Assembly (NCBI GenBank): GCA_026770025.1 | Contig: JAMXDE010000009.1 | Span: 838,501 to 902,500, forward strand | DNA from: Craspedostauros australis | Taxonomy: Eukaryota; Bacillariophyta; Bacillariophyceae; Mastogloiales; Achnanthaceae | Direction of reading: 5' to 3' | DNA length: 64,000 nt | Shown here: positions 20,761 to 30,936 of the stretch, in pieces | Layout of the letters: the number at the start of each line of letters is the position of its first letter | Position numbering within the stretch: position 1 is the first letter of the stretch | The notes under the pieces: model-generated | What the model was told of the DNA's origin: nothing | Databases searched by the model: none | Seen by the model: the letters and a program-made list of their open reading frames with translations, nothing else | Program-made: the position numbers and the translations under genes

Positions 20761-22368
20761 ATGAATGGCAGCATGCAACAGGCAGTGGCCGTCGGCAGCA
20801 ACCGGCGTACCATCCATAGCATGATGGCACCAAGAAGACGCAGATGCCTCAATTCAATGACCACGGACTCCATGGTCACTCTCAGCTTCACCGTGGGTCT
20901 GCTGATGGCGACATTCAATTGCCCAAGGTCGTTCGCCATCCAGGAGGTTGACCGCATGAAGGAGTACGATCGGAGAGGGTATCAGTGGCCACCACGGAGA
21001 GACGAGTATCACCCCAACACCGAGGGGTGGAGACGGCTGCACGAAAGACGGTTCCGCCAGATCGATCATTCGACAACGACCGCGAATGGTGCCGACATCT
21101 ACAGCGCGTACATCGTTTCCATCCACAGCGCGATGATGGTGCCCAACTTCACCGAGATGGGCTGGGGCTTGACGACGGCTCCGCGGCATGTGTGGGAACC
21201 GTTGCATGAAGCATTGACGAAAGCAATCGAAGGTGACGAGCTGCGCTACGAAGACTTCGAACCAGCAATCAATACAACGGTGAAACTTGACACGAATGAC
21301 CAATTCCAACCAACGCACAGTGACGACTTGAGTCTGCAGCTGAGATCATCGTCGGCATCCGAAGCTGCAGACACAACCGCAACAACTGCAACAGCGGCAG
21401 AAGTAGTCGATGATCGCAGCTCCGACCAACTCCAAGATCAAGATGTCGATCCGCTACGGCCGCTGTTCTTTTGGAACCAACGGATGCGTGAGCTCCGTGA
21501 TTTCGCGTTGAATGAGCTGCAACCCCTCGTGGAGGCATGGGCCGGGGTGCCGGTAGAGCCAGCGATGGCATACGGGCTGCGCGTGTACCAAAACACATCC
21601 AGATTGTACATGCACGTCGATACTCCCAATACGCATGTGATATCTGCGATCTTCCACATCTACCATGACGAGGATTCCAGGCCATGGCCGTTGGTAATTG
21701 AAGGATTCGATGGCAACACGTACGCAGCGCCACTGAATGAGGGTGAGATCTTGCTGTACGAATCGTCCAAATGCTTCCATGGCCGTCCCATGGAGTTTCA
21801 TGGCAAGCACTATTCGTCCCTGTTCTTGCATTACACTCCAATCGGGTACGCGGAACAGTATGAACAACGGGTGCAAGAGAATGTGATGTACCGAGTGCCG
21901 CCTCAATGGGCCCAATCTGCAGACGAACGGCGACGCCTTCGGATTAATCTTGATGCGACATCTAGAAAGCGAGATTCTCCTGATAATGCTCATGATGTTC
22001 CCCAACGTGATGGTCATGGAGAAGATAGTGGCACACATGAAGACAGGAAAGAGCAGCGCGAAGGTCCAGCGCATGTTGATGAGTACACTTTCATCGAAAC
22101 ATTCGCCAAGGAGACGGGCTGCGAACACGAATGGTGCTCCCTTGGGAACGCGGTGTGGCTCAATGGTGATGAAACCAATCGTGCACCACCGTATGGTCAA
22201 GTGCTGTCAGGATATGGCAAGAGCGCCAGAATACGACATATATTTGAAGAGCAACGGTGGGACGATGAAGATGATGAAGAAAATGATGATGCTGACGAAG
22301 AAGATGAAGTCAACGATAGTGATGAAGATGATAATGATGCTGACGACGACGACGAAGAAGAGCTGTAG
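20761..22368 (+). CDS. 2-oxoglutarate/Fe(II) dioxygenase, prolyl-4-hydroxylase-like, signal-anchored
   Basis: 535 residues, one exon; the first ATG in the open frame is at 20761. A hydrophobic segment near 41-57 (MVTLSFTVGLLMATF) preceded by basic residues suits a type II signal anchor in the ER or Golgi. The catalytic core shows YGLRVYQNTSRLYMHVDTP, with the iron ligands His285 and Asp287, and KCFHGRPMEFHGKHYSSLFL, with distal His340 and a basic residue about nine positions later (Lys349) for 2-oxoglutarate. HVISAIFHIYHDED between them is the expected jelly-roll strand. Such enzymes hydroxylate proline or related residues in proteins. A short disordered insertion (about 185-225) and a long Asp/Glu-rich tail ending EEEL flank the domain. 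Substrate is unknown. Confidence 0.82.
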   Translation: MNGSMQQAVAVGSNRRTIHSMMAPRRRRCLNSMTTDSMVTLSFTVGLLMATFNCPRSFAIQEVDRMKEYDRRGYQWPPRRDEYHPNTEGWRRLHERRFRQIDHSTTTANGADIYSAYIVSIHSAMMVPNFTEMGWGLTTAPRHVWEPLHEALTKAIEGDELRYEDFEPAINTTVKLDTNDQFQPTHSDDLSLQLRSSSASEAADTTATTATAAEVVDDRSSDQLQDQDVDPLRPLFFWNQRMRELRDFALNELQPLVEAWAGVPVEPAMAYGLRVYQNTSRLYMHVDTPNTHVISAIFHIYHDEDSRPWPLVIEGFDGNTYAAPLNEGEILLYESSKCFHGRPMEFHGKHYSSLFLHYTPIGYAEQYEQRVQENVMYRVPPQWAQSADERRRLRINLDATSRKRDSPDNAHDVPQRDGHGEDSGTHEDRKEQREGPAHVDEYTFIETFAKETGCEHEWCSLGNAVWLNGDETNRAPPYGQVLSGYGKSARIRHIFEEQRWDDEDDEENDDADEEDEVNDSDEDDNDADDDDEEEL

Positions 22369-22695
22369 GAATCGTCGAAGACAGTGCAGTCTCAATGCGA
22401 GTCTTGCCAAGTGATAGCATTGTATACCTCGGCAAGTACAAGTACAACGGCAATACTCAAGAATACGTGTACTTATATAAATCATGGCCTTAGAGAGATG
22501 GATAGAGTAGAGCAGAGTGTAAGTCCATCAGTTTCCGCACAGAGGAGAACAGAGACGGTGGTCCTTAACATTCCGTTACACACTCACCCATTCGACCATG
22601 GTATGCAAACATCTCAGAACCGACGCACCAACCAATCAACAGACTCCCTCTTGACGTCTCTTCTCGCCAGGCCGTTGCGCCCTCCATTTCCAACC
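22369..22695. other. convergent intergenic region
   Basis: 327 bp between the stop codons of the dioxygenase and the clathrin-motif protein. It contains TAGAGCAGAG at 22508-22517, a 10-mer also found at 1269-1278 and, inverted, at 13471-13480. Confidence 0.55.
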
Positions 22696-24972
22696 TTATT
22701 GAACACGGCAGCCGCACGATTCGACTGCAAGTTGGGTACAATCGGAGGCCTTCTTTTCGACCTCTGCTTCATCGACGACTGACTTCAGATCAGTCGAGGT
22801 CTTTTCACTGTCCGCAGGAACTATTGCGGTGGTAGATGGAGATGGATCTTCGCTCGTGATGTCTCTGTTTCTCGAGACGGCATTGGGGTCGACGCCCGCA
22901 TCGGTTGGCGGGATTGGGGTTGGCGTCGCTGCCTTGGCATCGCCCGTTGGCGCAACGATGGCGGTGTCCAGAGCTTTTGTCTTCGTTGGTGAAACCGCTT
23001 CTTCTGTTGGTTGTTGATCTTTTGTTCCAATCTCAACATCCTCGAAGGAGGCATCGTTTTCTTTGGCTTTCGCTTCGGGTTCGGCTCGCCCGGCCTCTCC
23101 TTTTGGTTCTGCGATTGTTGGCTTTGTTTCATCTGCTTCCTTCGCACCGCTATCGGTCGTTTGCATTGGTTGCTGTTGTGACGGATCCTCGAGAACAACA
23201 TTATGAGGGTTAATACCAACATCACTGATCGAAGTCTCGTCCATCCCAGGAGTCTTCTCGTCGTCGCTGTCGTCGTCACTGTCATTGTGACCGTTGTCGT
23301 GACTATTGTCGTCGCCGTCGCTGTTGTTGTCTTCATTCGTACCATCGTTTGTCGCAGTGTCGGTTGCGACAGCTACAAATTCCTCCTCCCGTGGCTTCGA
23401 TTCCACAGCTGCTTCTGTTTCGGGCTCGGCGATGACGTTGACGGTTGCTTCGTTGTCATCCTCGTCATGAACATCCTTTTTGCTGTCCATGGTATCAGGG
23501 ACTGCAGAATCCTCTGGTTGTTCGGTCTCGACAACAGCGGGCGGCGAATCCTGCGGGAGGGGGACTTCGCTCATCTCTGCATCCGGATCCACATCGTCCT
23601 TTTCTTTGGCAACAACTGGCAGAGTCTCAAGCTCAAGCATTGGCTCGTCTTCCTCCTTCTGTTCTTCGGTTGTTTTGGAGACATCAAAGTCTGACATCGT
23701 TCCGTTTGGAACGGCCGCTGACTGCTCATCACTATCAAGTGAGACCAAATCAAACACATCAGGCGCCTCTGCAGGTTGCTCCTCGTTCGTCTCCTCCGTG
23801 ACATGGGCCCCATCGCTGTTCTTACCAAGCGGAGCACCAGCTTCAGCGTCAGCGTTGGCCTCGGTTGGCAACGAAGTTGGAGCAACTGCCGGGATCTCCT
23901 TGTTGGATTGGTCAGCGGCAGCAGTCGCAGCAGCATGTGGTGCCGCAAATGAGAAGAGCAGATCGGCCTGCTTGGGCTCCTCGCCTGCGAAAGCATCCAT
24001 GGCCGCAGGTGGCTCCTGAGTTTGAAATGTTGCTGGAGCGCCACCTTGTGGTGCGACGCGATCGCCCGTCTCGTCGAAGGGCAACAAGTCCACAACTGGA
24101 GGAGCCACCGATTGTGGCACATTCATGTGGAGCAAATCAGCCTCTTCGGCGGTGCCTGTTGTGTTGGATGGGGATAGAACGGCGTTGGTTGATGGTGGGA
24201 CGTCTTCCAACGACAGCAGATCCAGTTCGGGCGCTGCGGGATGAGATGGAGCGGGTGGCATGACCTTGTTCATGTCTTCATCATCAAAGGAAAGGAGATC
24301 GGGCTCGATGAAGTTCTGCGCGTCGGGCTGTGGCACATCCTCCACTGGGGCTACGAATCCGAAACCCAGCAAATCAGCGGCTTCGTCTTGAACAGCAGGG
24401 GTAGGGACTGCTGGCATCACCGCTTCCTCGTTTGAAGCATTCGCAGCTGCGTTGGCTTGGTGTGGCGTGAATGGATCCGTGGTAGCGCCATGTGGATTGG
24501 TTTCCACGTTGACATTGACGTTGACGTCGATATCGTCTCTGATTTCATTTTTGTTCCCGAGACTCTCAGAATAGCTGTGGGTGTTGCTAGTGCCATCAAT
24601 CCCATTCTCATTTGTGGTGGCAGCCGTAGCTGCAGTTGGAGCCGGCACCACCGGTGCGGGTGCTGGTGATGCGTTTGCAACCAAACCATCCTCATTTTGA
24701 ATGTCGTCCTCTTCTTCATCCTCATCCACGGTCTCCACGATGGGGATGGTGTACTGGCGGCTGTTGGAAGCCTCTGCCATTGTCGGAGAGGATGGCGACG
24801 ACGATGACGACGATGATGATGCCAACGTGGCTTTGAGTTGGTGAAGACGCGTGGCGGCCTCCCTGGCATCTTCTGCTGCCTTCAATGCATCCATGGCAAG
24901 CTTTTGCGCCTGCTGCTCGGAAGCGCTGAGGACATAGGAACCGTCCCCCATCTTTTTCTCTTCGAAGGGCAT
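22696..24972 (-). CDS. acidic disordered protein with repeated clathrin-box and DLL motifs
   Basis: 758 residues in one exon, highly acidic and rich in Ala, Thr, Pro. The first 50 residues (QQAQKLAMDALKAAEDAREA) should be a helix; the rest is predicted disordered. Between 160 and 415 it carries DPF (166-168) and repeated DLL-type motifs near 200, 225, 251, 279, 295 and 337, plus DLV near 408. Four of them fit the clathrin-box pattern L-hydrophobic-x-hydrophobic-acidic: LLSFD, LLSLE, LLPFD and LVSLD. DPF and DLL motifs bind AP-2 appendages and clathrin in AP180, epsin and similar adaptors, so an endocytic or trafficking role is inferred. No ENTH/ANTH or J domain is seen, so it is not a known adaptor. 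The C-terminal half is Asp/Glu/Thr-rich without motifs. Confidence 0.7.
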   Translation of the reverse strand: MPFEEKKMGDGSYVLSASEQQAQKLAMDALKAAEDAREAATRLHQLKATLASSSSSSSSPSSPTMAEASNSRQYTIPIVETVDEDEEEDDIQNEDGLVANASPAPAPVVPAPTAATAATTNENGIDGTSNTHSYSESLGNKNEIRDDIDVNVNVNVETNPHGATTDPFTPHQANAAANASNEEAVMPAVPTPAVQDEAADLLGFGFVAPVEDVPQPDAQNFIEPDLLSFDDEDMNKVMPPAPSHPAAPELDLLSLEDVPPSTNAVLSPSNTTGTAEEADLLHMNVPQSVAPPVVDLLPFDETGDRVAPQGGAPATFQTQEPPAAMDAFAGEEPKQADLLFSFAAPHAAATAAADQSNKEIPAVAPTSLPTEANADAEAGAPLGKNSDGAHVTEETNEEQPAEAPDVFDLVSLDSDEQSAAVPNGTMSDFDVSKTTEEQKEEDEPMLELETLPVVAKEKDDVDPDAEMSEVPLPQDSPPAVVETEQPEDSAVPDTMDSKKDVHDEDDNEATVNVIAEPETEAAVESKPREEEFVAVATDTATNDGTNEDNNSDGDDNSHDNGHNDSDDDSDDEKTPGMDETSISDVGINPHNVVLEDPSQQQPMQTTDSGAKEADETKPTIAEPKGEAGRAEPEAKAKENDASFEDVEIGTKDQQPTEEAVSPTKTKALDTAIVAPTGDAKAATPTPIPPTDAGVDPNAVSRNRDITSEDPSPSTTAIVPADSEKTSTDLKSVVDEAEVEKKASDCTQLAVESCGCRVQ

Positions 24973-25373
24973 TGCGTTGTCTCAGAGCAGAGCAATCTCA
25001 AGAGTAAATGTATTCGTGTGGTTGAATTGTGAGCACGAGCACTCGTATGTCGATGCTGGTGTTGGTGCCGAGATCACTGCCGAATGCGTTCGCTCGAGTT
25101 TGGTTCGTGGCCGTTGATTCTTTCGTCTTCAATGCAAGTATTTGTAGGGTATCGCTAACATAATTATGAGAATGGCCCCCATAGTGCTCGTTCAAGTTTT
25201 GAATGTTGAGTGATGCATGGTGAATACTGAGGATGTCGTTTTTCTGGTTGGCGTTGTGTTGCATCTGCGTCTTCGCTTTTGAGTTGAGATGCGTGAAGGA
25301 GCGCACCCCGTGAACGGCATTGGTGTGAGTATCGGTCACCTCGCCAAAGTAAACGAAGTGAAATGCTGTCTAT
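24973..25373. other. intergenic region up to the transposon insertion point
   Basis: Probable promoter region of the clathrin-motif protein gene. It ends with CTAT (25370-25373), which is repeated at 31431-31434 on the other side of the transposon. Confidence 0.6.
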
Positions 25374-25525
25374 GAGCCCGATCAGTGAGTCGACCAACAC
25401 TTTGAAATAGACCTCCAGAAATTTTCTCTTCTACATACTAACCAAGCACATATTCGTAATCCCTTTAGGTCTAATACAAATAATTAACCGTTACATTTTT
25501 GAGTTAGATCCTATTTTAAGTTTTA
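25374..25525 (+). repeat. left terminal inverted repeat of transposon
   Basis: Matches the reverse complement of 31279-31430 in blocks: the outer 39 bp are identical, then about 27 divergent bases, then 23 identical bases (aaccaagcacatattcgtaa plus tcc), then about 20 divergent, then taattaaccgttacattttt, and finally near-identical ttagatc and ttttaagtttta. Confidence 0.92.
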
Positions 25526-27223
25526 CAGACCGATGGATATGCGCAATTTTCGATCTCTCTCGGGTTTCAGCCTTTCGCCTACGACTACATCGATCCAATT
25601 TAACCCTTTGCTGTTCTTTGTTTCAGCGACGTTGTTCCCATTTTGAATTGTTTAGTCTCTTTTTGAGGTGTTACGATCAGACCATCCAACAGTCCCTCCA
25701 CGATAGCACTAGTTGTATAGTTTTGGGGGAAGCGGTGAGTCTGCGTTTACATTCATTCTACCCTCCGTTTGCTTAATCCGTCATCTACGTCACCAGACTG
25801 GCTGCTGCGTCATGAAACACAAATCACAGCACGATGTGAAGCAGCATCTGCGACGTTTCTTCGTGACGGAATGGTCGAGTTGCATTGGTACTCCGGAAGT
25901 GTTTTATGTCATGCTTTTTTCGTGCATTTGGTTAGGTGTATGCAATTACCTTATCCCCCAGTATGTCCGACTGGTTGAGAGTGCCAGACTCCAAAAAACA
26001 ACAACATGACAACGGCGGAACACCAAAAAACGCCACAATGGCCGTCCAACGGCAATCACTGCGCCGCACCAACCAGCGGTCCAATGACAAATCCAAGCAC
26101 ATCGCCGTCACCGCGATGCAGCCGTTGGTGGGTGGACGAGAGGGGGTCGCGAGAGCGCTTGATTTGGGGCCGTCGCAGGCCCCAGATCAAACGTCACAAT
26201 TTCGCACCAGATTGCCTCGTTGCATATGGCCGGTGTACTCCATCCACAACCCACCCCAACGCCTATGGATGGGCAAGATGGCTCCAGGAGGCCAAGACCA
26301 AGATTCCCACGAAGTTTGAGGTTCGGGGACGACCGAGAAGGTGTCCGCGCGGAGGAAACAGTGGAGGGCAAGAGTTTTGGCGGTGTATCGCGGGGGTTCC
26401 CATGGTGTGGCTTTGGCTGTGACAGGCAGCATCATCAAGCCACCCAATCGCCAAGTCGCCCATGCAAGATGCGTGCGGCACCAACGGAAGATGCACGTCG
26501 CGAAGTTCGCGCCGCAGATATTGTCTGGAAGAGGCTGTGGCCTCGAATGAGTACAGACAGGTCATGTTTTGGTGGGGTGCCACGAAAAGAGATGGCATCA
26601 CCAAATGGAGGTGTACCATCAAGACCATCGATGCCCATCCCCCTCTGGATACATCATCATGTCACCAGGGAGTGTGGGAATGCACGAGGGGCACGTGGAG
26701 GGGCTGAAAGGGTCATGTGCATGAGGTATGGATCCGTATCCATACCGCATCCGGCTTGAAAATCGTTTTTTGGAATCACTCTTTTTCAGTGTATGGACAC
26801 TTTGGGGCATGCAATGTGGCCAAAACGTTGTATCCTTCATGGAGTGGGTAGATGGGGGGTATACAGAGCGATTGTGGTGCGCAGTTTATCAAAATACCAG
26901 GATGATGATGATGATCATGGGTGCTGATTGGAGGGCAACATTGCTTGGTCGAGAATTTTGTGAATCCACCACACAACTGTGTGATGGACCAACATGACAC
27001 TAAAAATAATTTCTTTGTCAATTTAACTTCGATATTCTGTATAAACACTAGTCAGGTGTATGAATGCACTGTTTAGATTTAATTGTAGACGATGTGTTGT
27101 TGAGATATAGCATGACAAGCAGATATTGGATGTGCTTTTTGGATGACCTCTAGACTCGTTTTAGTAGCATGGTCTGCCCCCACAAAACTCCACAACTAGT
27201 GTTATCGCGGTGACGCACAGCCA
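25526..27223. other. left internal region of the transposon
   Basis: 1.7 kb between the left repeat and the transposase stop codon. 25526-26000 and 26760-27223 are AT-rich and empty. The middle, about 26030-26750, is GC-richer with several overlapping frames of 80-180 codons on both strands, none resembling a protein I know. It could be a decayed second ORF, a captured fragment or a nested insertion. Confidence 0.45.
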
Positions 27224-30200
27224 TCACAAAATTTCCGTCTCATCATCCAACACAGCCTCACTTTCTGTGTTCGCCTTCATGGTGTGAGCATCACACCACA
27301 TCTGATGGTCCAATTCCTCTTCCTCTTTCTGCAACTCCTCTTCAATTCGTTCCTCCTCTGTTGCAGCTGGTGCATTGGAGGTTGCCACAATTACAGATGC
27401 TGTTGCTGTGCTTGTTGGGTTGGTGTTGGTGTTGGTTGCCGCCTTGAGAGCGGCTTGCTTCTTGTCCTTGCGTTGTTTGGCGTTGTACGCTGCAAACAAC
27501 GACGCTTTGACGCGCATGGGATTTGCGTGCAGTTGTACGTACCAGTCCGTTTTGGTTTTTTCGTCGCCCATCAGTTTCTCATGTGCTTCGTGTTCGGACG
27601 GTCTGTTCTTCGGGTCCTTCGCGGACGCTGCACAGATGTCCTTCAATTTGTCCGCGATGTAGCCTGGTAGTTTGGCGTTGGTCCGTGTTGTTTTGCTCGC
27701 CCAACCTGGCACTGCGAGTGGTGGGTGTTCGGTTTCCGCGGTCTGGTCTTGTAGTGCTGTGGTGTGATCGGATGGTAGATGTTGTTGTCCGTCTTGGAGG
27801 GCTTTGCCGATCGCGAACGCCTTGCTCTCTGTCGCTGTGCGCCCGAGTTTTCGCGTCTTGTCCGTCTTCCTGAACGATTCGGACGTTATCGGCAGCTTGT
27901 CGGACGTGTGCGAATCGGCAGGGAGGACACCCAACTTGTTGATGATCCACTCTTCCCATTCAGCGCTCTTGACCACGACGTCTTCTGTGATGCCAGATGC
28001 AGCCACCAGCCGTGCCTGGTCATCGTCATACTTCACCTCGTGAGTCTGACGTACCTGCTGTCCGTTCGCGCGGAATCGCCTTTTTGGTGCGCCCGGTAAC
28101 GTCGTGATGTTGCCTTCAAGGGTCTCTGCGTTGGCCAGTACCGTGGTGGTACCCACGATGTTACCGGCGACCAGTGCCTCGAAGAGTTGCAGCGGGGTCT
28201 TGATGTCGTGTCCACTTTGCACGTGTTTTCGCAGTACACGGGTGATGTACGCGAAGTGGGTGTCCAGCATGCTCTTACCGGTTTGGGCCTCCGTGTAGAT
28301 CCACGCGATGATTTTGGCCGCCTTTCGTGTCACAAGGTTCTTGTTGAGTTTGGACGTGATGAGCGCGATGTGCTCGTGACTGGCGAAGCAACACGCATTA
28401 TCGCTCTGTAGGATAATTTCAGTCATGGATGGGAGAATGTCTTTGACCTTTTTTTGTACGATCTCCAGCAGTCCACCAACTTGAAGTGTGTCTTGTGTCG
28501 GTCTTCCATCGACCACAATGTCGATGAACCGATAAGTAAAAATGTCATTGCGACATGTGATGACCATTGCCCCAAGCAGTGACATTCCCTTCTTCCCCCA
28601 ATATTCTTGCTGGGCTTCGCCTTGGCCTGTCGGTAGAATTTTTTGCTTATGGTCAAGTACCACATAGGCTCTTTCAGGCTTATCATTGAGCTCGGATTGA
28701 TAAAAAGCGATTTGTCGGAATTGAACTTTTGCACGCACTTTGTGAGCCATGTAGTTAACAATTTCGTTGGCGAATCCCGGCGCCGCCGCAAGCATTGATT
28801 GCAATTCGTTTTTGTGTTCCGTGAGTTCGTTGTCCTTAAGCATTGTGACAAAAGGAACAAAACGATCATCCACAAATCGCATTGCTGCGCCACAACGGTT
28901 GCATACTTTACGTGGTTGTTCGCTTGCGGTGGTCACAGGAATGTCATTTGTGATGATTGGAATGTTGTTTGTGATGGTGGTGGTCTTCTTCCGCTTGTGC
29001 TTGTTGGTGCGTGGTTTGCGTTGATTGGTTGATGTGGATGTTGCCTTCTTCTTCTCCTTTTTGGTGGTGAGAGCGAACGTGGCCGAATGCATTGGGTCAT
29101 CACACTCATGCTGCAAGTGAGACGCGGTGAATTCCCATTTGAGGAAGACGACAAGCAGCTCAAGCGCATGCAAGAGGGACTTTGCCGTGCACACATGTGA
29201 CAAGATGACGTCATCCGGCTCGTCATTGGCATCAACAGTATCATCGTTTTTCTCCTCCCCATCCGCTTCATACTTAGCCTCCAGCAGCTCGACTAGGCGC
29301 GAAATTGCCTGTTTGAGTTTCTCCGTGGCCATCCAGAAGTAACTCTCGAAGGAAGAAAGGCCCGTCTTGATCTTGCTTTTGCGTGTGAGTAGGTTAGTAA
29401 TGGTGGTGAACGCGGGCCTTCCCACTGGGTTGTTTGTAGTGGACGAGTACATGCCGAATAATTCTCGGATGGTCGTGCCGCCTCGATCGAACACTGGGAC
29501 ATTTTCGAATTCAACCCCGCCATACTGTACCATGTGACTCAACCCTGCCTTGTATGTAGTAGTTGTCATGAGGAAGGACACCACACCAGAGAGATCACAG
29601 GCACGCACGCGATACTGGAGAACTCGCGATGGGATGACTTCGCCGTGGCTCAAGATGTCGTAGTAGCCGCGCAAAGTGCAGACCTGGCTGTGCGTGATGA
29701 TGTCGCGTTTGGGAAGCATGCGTGCCTTCTGTTCCTCCGACAGCCCATGTGCGTGCTTGCCCAAGATAGCAGTGCACAGTGCATGTGGTGCAGACATGGC
29801 CAAAGCAGCTCTCACCGTGTGGGATGGTGTAGTTTGTCCGAGCAAGCAGAGGGTGTACAGGTTAGATGCCAACATTGTCGGAGGAAGCTCCACATTGCCG
29901 CGTACGTATGAAACCACCTGTTCCATCTGACAAGTTGGCACCTCCTCTTCTGGAAGCAGGACAGTCCAGAGTGCAGATGATACGACACTCCACATCTGTT
30001 TCACAGAGCTCCAGATGGTCCGATCGTGTTGGCCTGTGAGAACGAATCCTGTTGTTGGCATTTGCTGGAGGATTTTAGGATCTAGGTTAGATCGAAGCGC
30101 TACCATGATACGACCGATCGCATCACGCCTCCAGTTTCCCGCCTCTTCCGGGTCGTACCCGAACTGGCCTCCTCTCCTGTTCCTGCTGGCGCGTGTTCGT

Positions 30201-30736
30201 TGCTCCTTGCCGCTGTCGTCGTACGTGCTGTCGCTATCGCCAGAGGCATCTGCGTAGCCCCCAGCAACAACAGCGTTGCAGCGACGAGGGAGCCTCGCTG
30301 GTGGGGTAGGCGCGACAGGTGGTGCAACGTCAGGCGCAGCATGGGGTGGCGCGTTCACGATAACGCTCACCGAAGTCCCATCGCCGACACCTCGTCCCTC
30401 CGAACGCACCCTGACATTGGAGTCGTCGAAGACGCCTCCGTTGTTGTCAAGGATGTGTACGAACACATGCAGCTCGCGAGCGTGCGCATGCGTGCCGTTC
30501 GGGACGAGGTCGCCATCCGCTGCATGCATCGACTTCACATCGATCACTTGCGTGATGATGGTCGGCTTCCGCAATGCAGCGGACGGCTTGTCAGGCAACA
30601 GTTGCTCTGCAGTTGGCAGCAGGTTCCCCTTCGAATCGACAGGAGGAGCAGACACAGGACGAGCCGAACACGGTTTCTTACGAGGAGAGGGGTTGCCATC
30701 CTTGGAGAGGGCCTTGGCAGCAGCAGAGGGAAACAT
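27224..30736 (-). CDS. DDE-like transposase of unassigned superfamily
   Basis: 1,170 residues, no introns apparent, the only long ORF of the transposon. The N-terminal 200 residues are disordered. The region 200-540 is helical with no known motif. A basic stretch (about 558-585) is followed by CNRCG (612-616), which may bind zinc with C545 and H550. The core follows: AYVVLDHKQKILP (Asp695), a conserved-looking EAQQEYWGKKGMSLLG, IILQSDNACCF (Asp779), and TEAQTGKSMLDTHFAYI (Glu816/Asp825). Spacing and hydrophobic context suit an RNase H-fold DDE/D transposase. The pattern D-x-K-x-K...E...Y-W-G-K-x-G is one I associate with unclassified eukaryotic transposases, but I cannot name a superfamily. 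The C-terminus is Lys/Glu/Thr-rich. The ORF is intact. A host gene is unlikely given its position between the repeats. Confidence 0.75.
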   Translation of the reverse strand: MFPSAAAKALSKDGNPSPRKKPCSARPVSAPPVDSKGNLLPTAEQLLPDKPSAALRKPTIITQVIDVKSMHAADGDLVPNGTHAHARELHVFVHILDNNGGVFDDSNVRVRSEGRGVGDGTSVSVIVNAPPHAAPDVAPPVAPTPPARLPRRCNAVVAGGYADASGDSDSTYDDSGKEQRTRASRNRRGGQFGYDPEEAGNWRRDAIGRIMVALRSNLDPKILQQMPTTGFVLTGQHDRTIWSSVKQMWSVVSSALWTVLLPEEEVPTCQMEQVVSYVRGNVELPPTMLASNLYTLCLLGQTTPSHTVRAALAMSAPHALCTAILGKHAHGLSEEQKARMLPKRDIITHSQVCTLRGYYDILSHGEVIPSRVLQYRVRACDLSGVVSFLMTTTTYKAGLSHMVQYGGVEFENVPVFDRGGTTIRELFGMYSSTTNNPVGRPAFTTITNLLTRKSKIKTGLSSFESYFWMATEKLKQAISRLVELLEAKYEADGEEKNDDTVDANDEPDDVILSHVCTAKSLLHALELLVVFLKWEFTASHLQHECDDPMHSATFALTTKKEKKKATSTSTNQRKPRTNKHKRKKTTTITNNIPIITNDIPVTTASEQPRKVCNRCGAAMRFVDDRFVPFVTMLKDNELTEHKNELQSMLAAAPGFANEIVNYMAHKVRAKVQFRQIAFYQSELNDKPERAYVVLDHKQKILPTGQGEAQQEYWGKKGMSLLGAMVITCRNDIFTYRFIDIVVDGRPTQDTLQVGGLLEIVQKKVKDILPSMTEIILQSDNACCFASHEHIALITSKLNKNLVTRKAAKIIAWIYTEAQTGKSMLDTHFAYITRVLRKHVQSGHDIKTPLQLFEALVAGNIVGTTTVLANAETLEGNITTLPGAPKRRFRANGQQVRQTHEVKYDDDQARLVAASGITEDVVVKSAEWEEWIINKLGVLPADSHTSDKLPITSESFRKTDKTRKLGRTATESKAFAIGKALQDGQQHLPSDHTTALQDQTAETEHPPLAVPGWASKTTRTNAKLPGYIADKLKDICAASAKDPKNRPSEHEAHEKLMGDEKTKTDWYVQLHANPMRVKASLFAAYNAKQRKDKKQAALKAATNTNTNPTSTATASVIVATSNAPAATEEERIEEELQKEEEELDHQMWCDAHTMKANTESEAVLDDETEIL

Positions 30737-30851
30737 GGTGGAATTGTTGGTGGAGAGTAGTGTTGTTTGCTAGGTGGATGTGATGAACTGCACTGGTCTG
30801 AGACGAAGTGAGCAAGGAGAGCATAGGATGAAGGCCGATCATTCAGGAACA

Positions 30852-30872
30852 GCAACAACAACAACAACAACA

Positions 30873-30908
<36 letters not shown>

Positions 30909-30936
30909 GCTGCTGCTGCTACTACTACTACTACTC
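30852..30936. repeat. CAA/CTA/CTG trinucleotide array
   Basis: Runs of CAA, then ACT, then GCT, then ACT triplets, about 115 bp upstream of the transposase start codon and inside the transposon. It may lie in the transposase promoter or 5' leader. Confidence 0.9.

Noticed and set aside
22357-22368. C-terminal EEEL of the dioxygenase as an ER retrieval signal
   Set aside because: EEEL differs from K/HDEL variants and follows a simple acidic run, so the match may be accidental.
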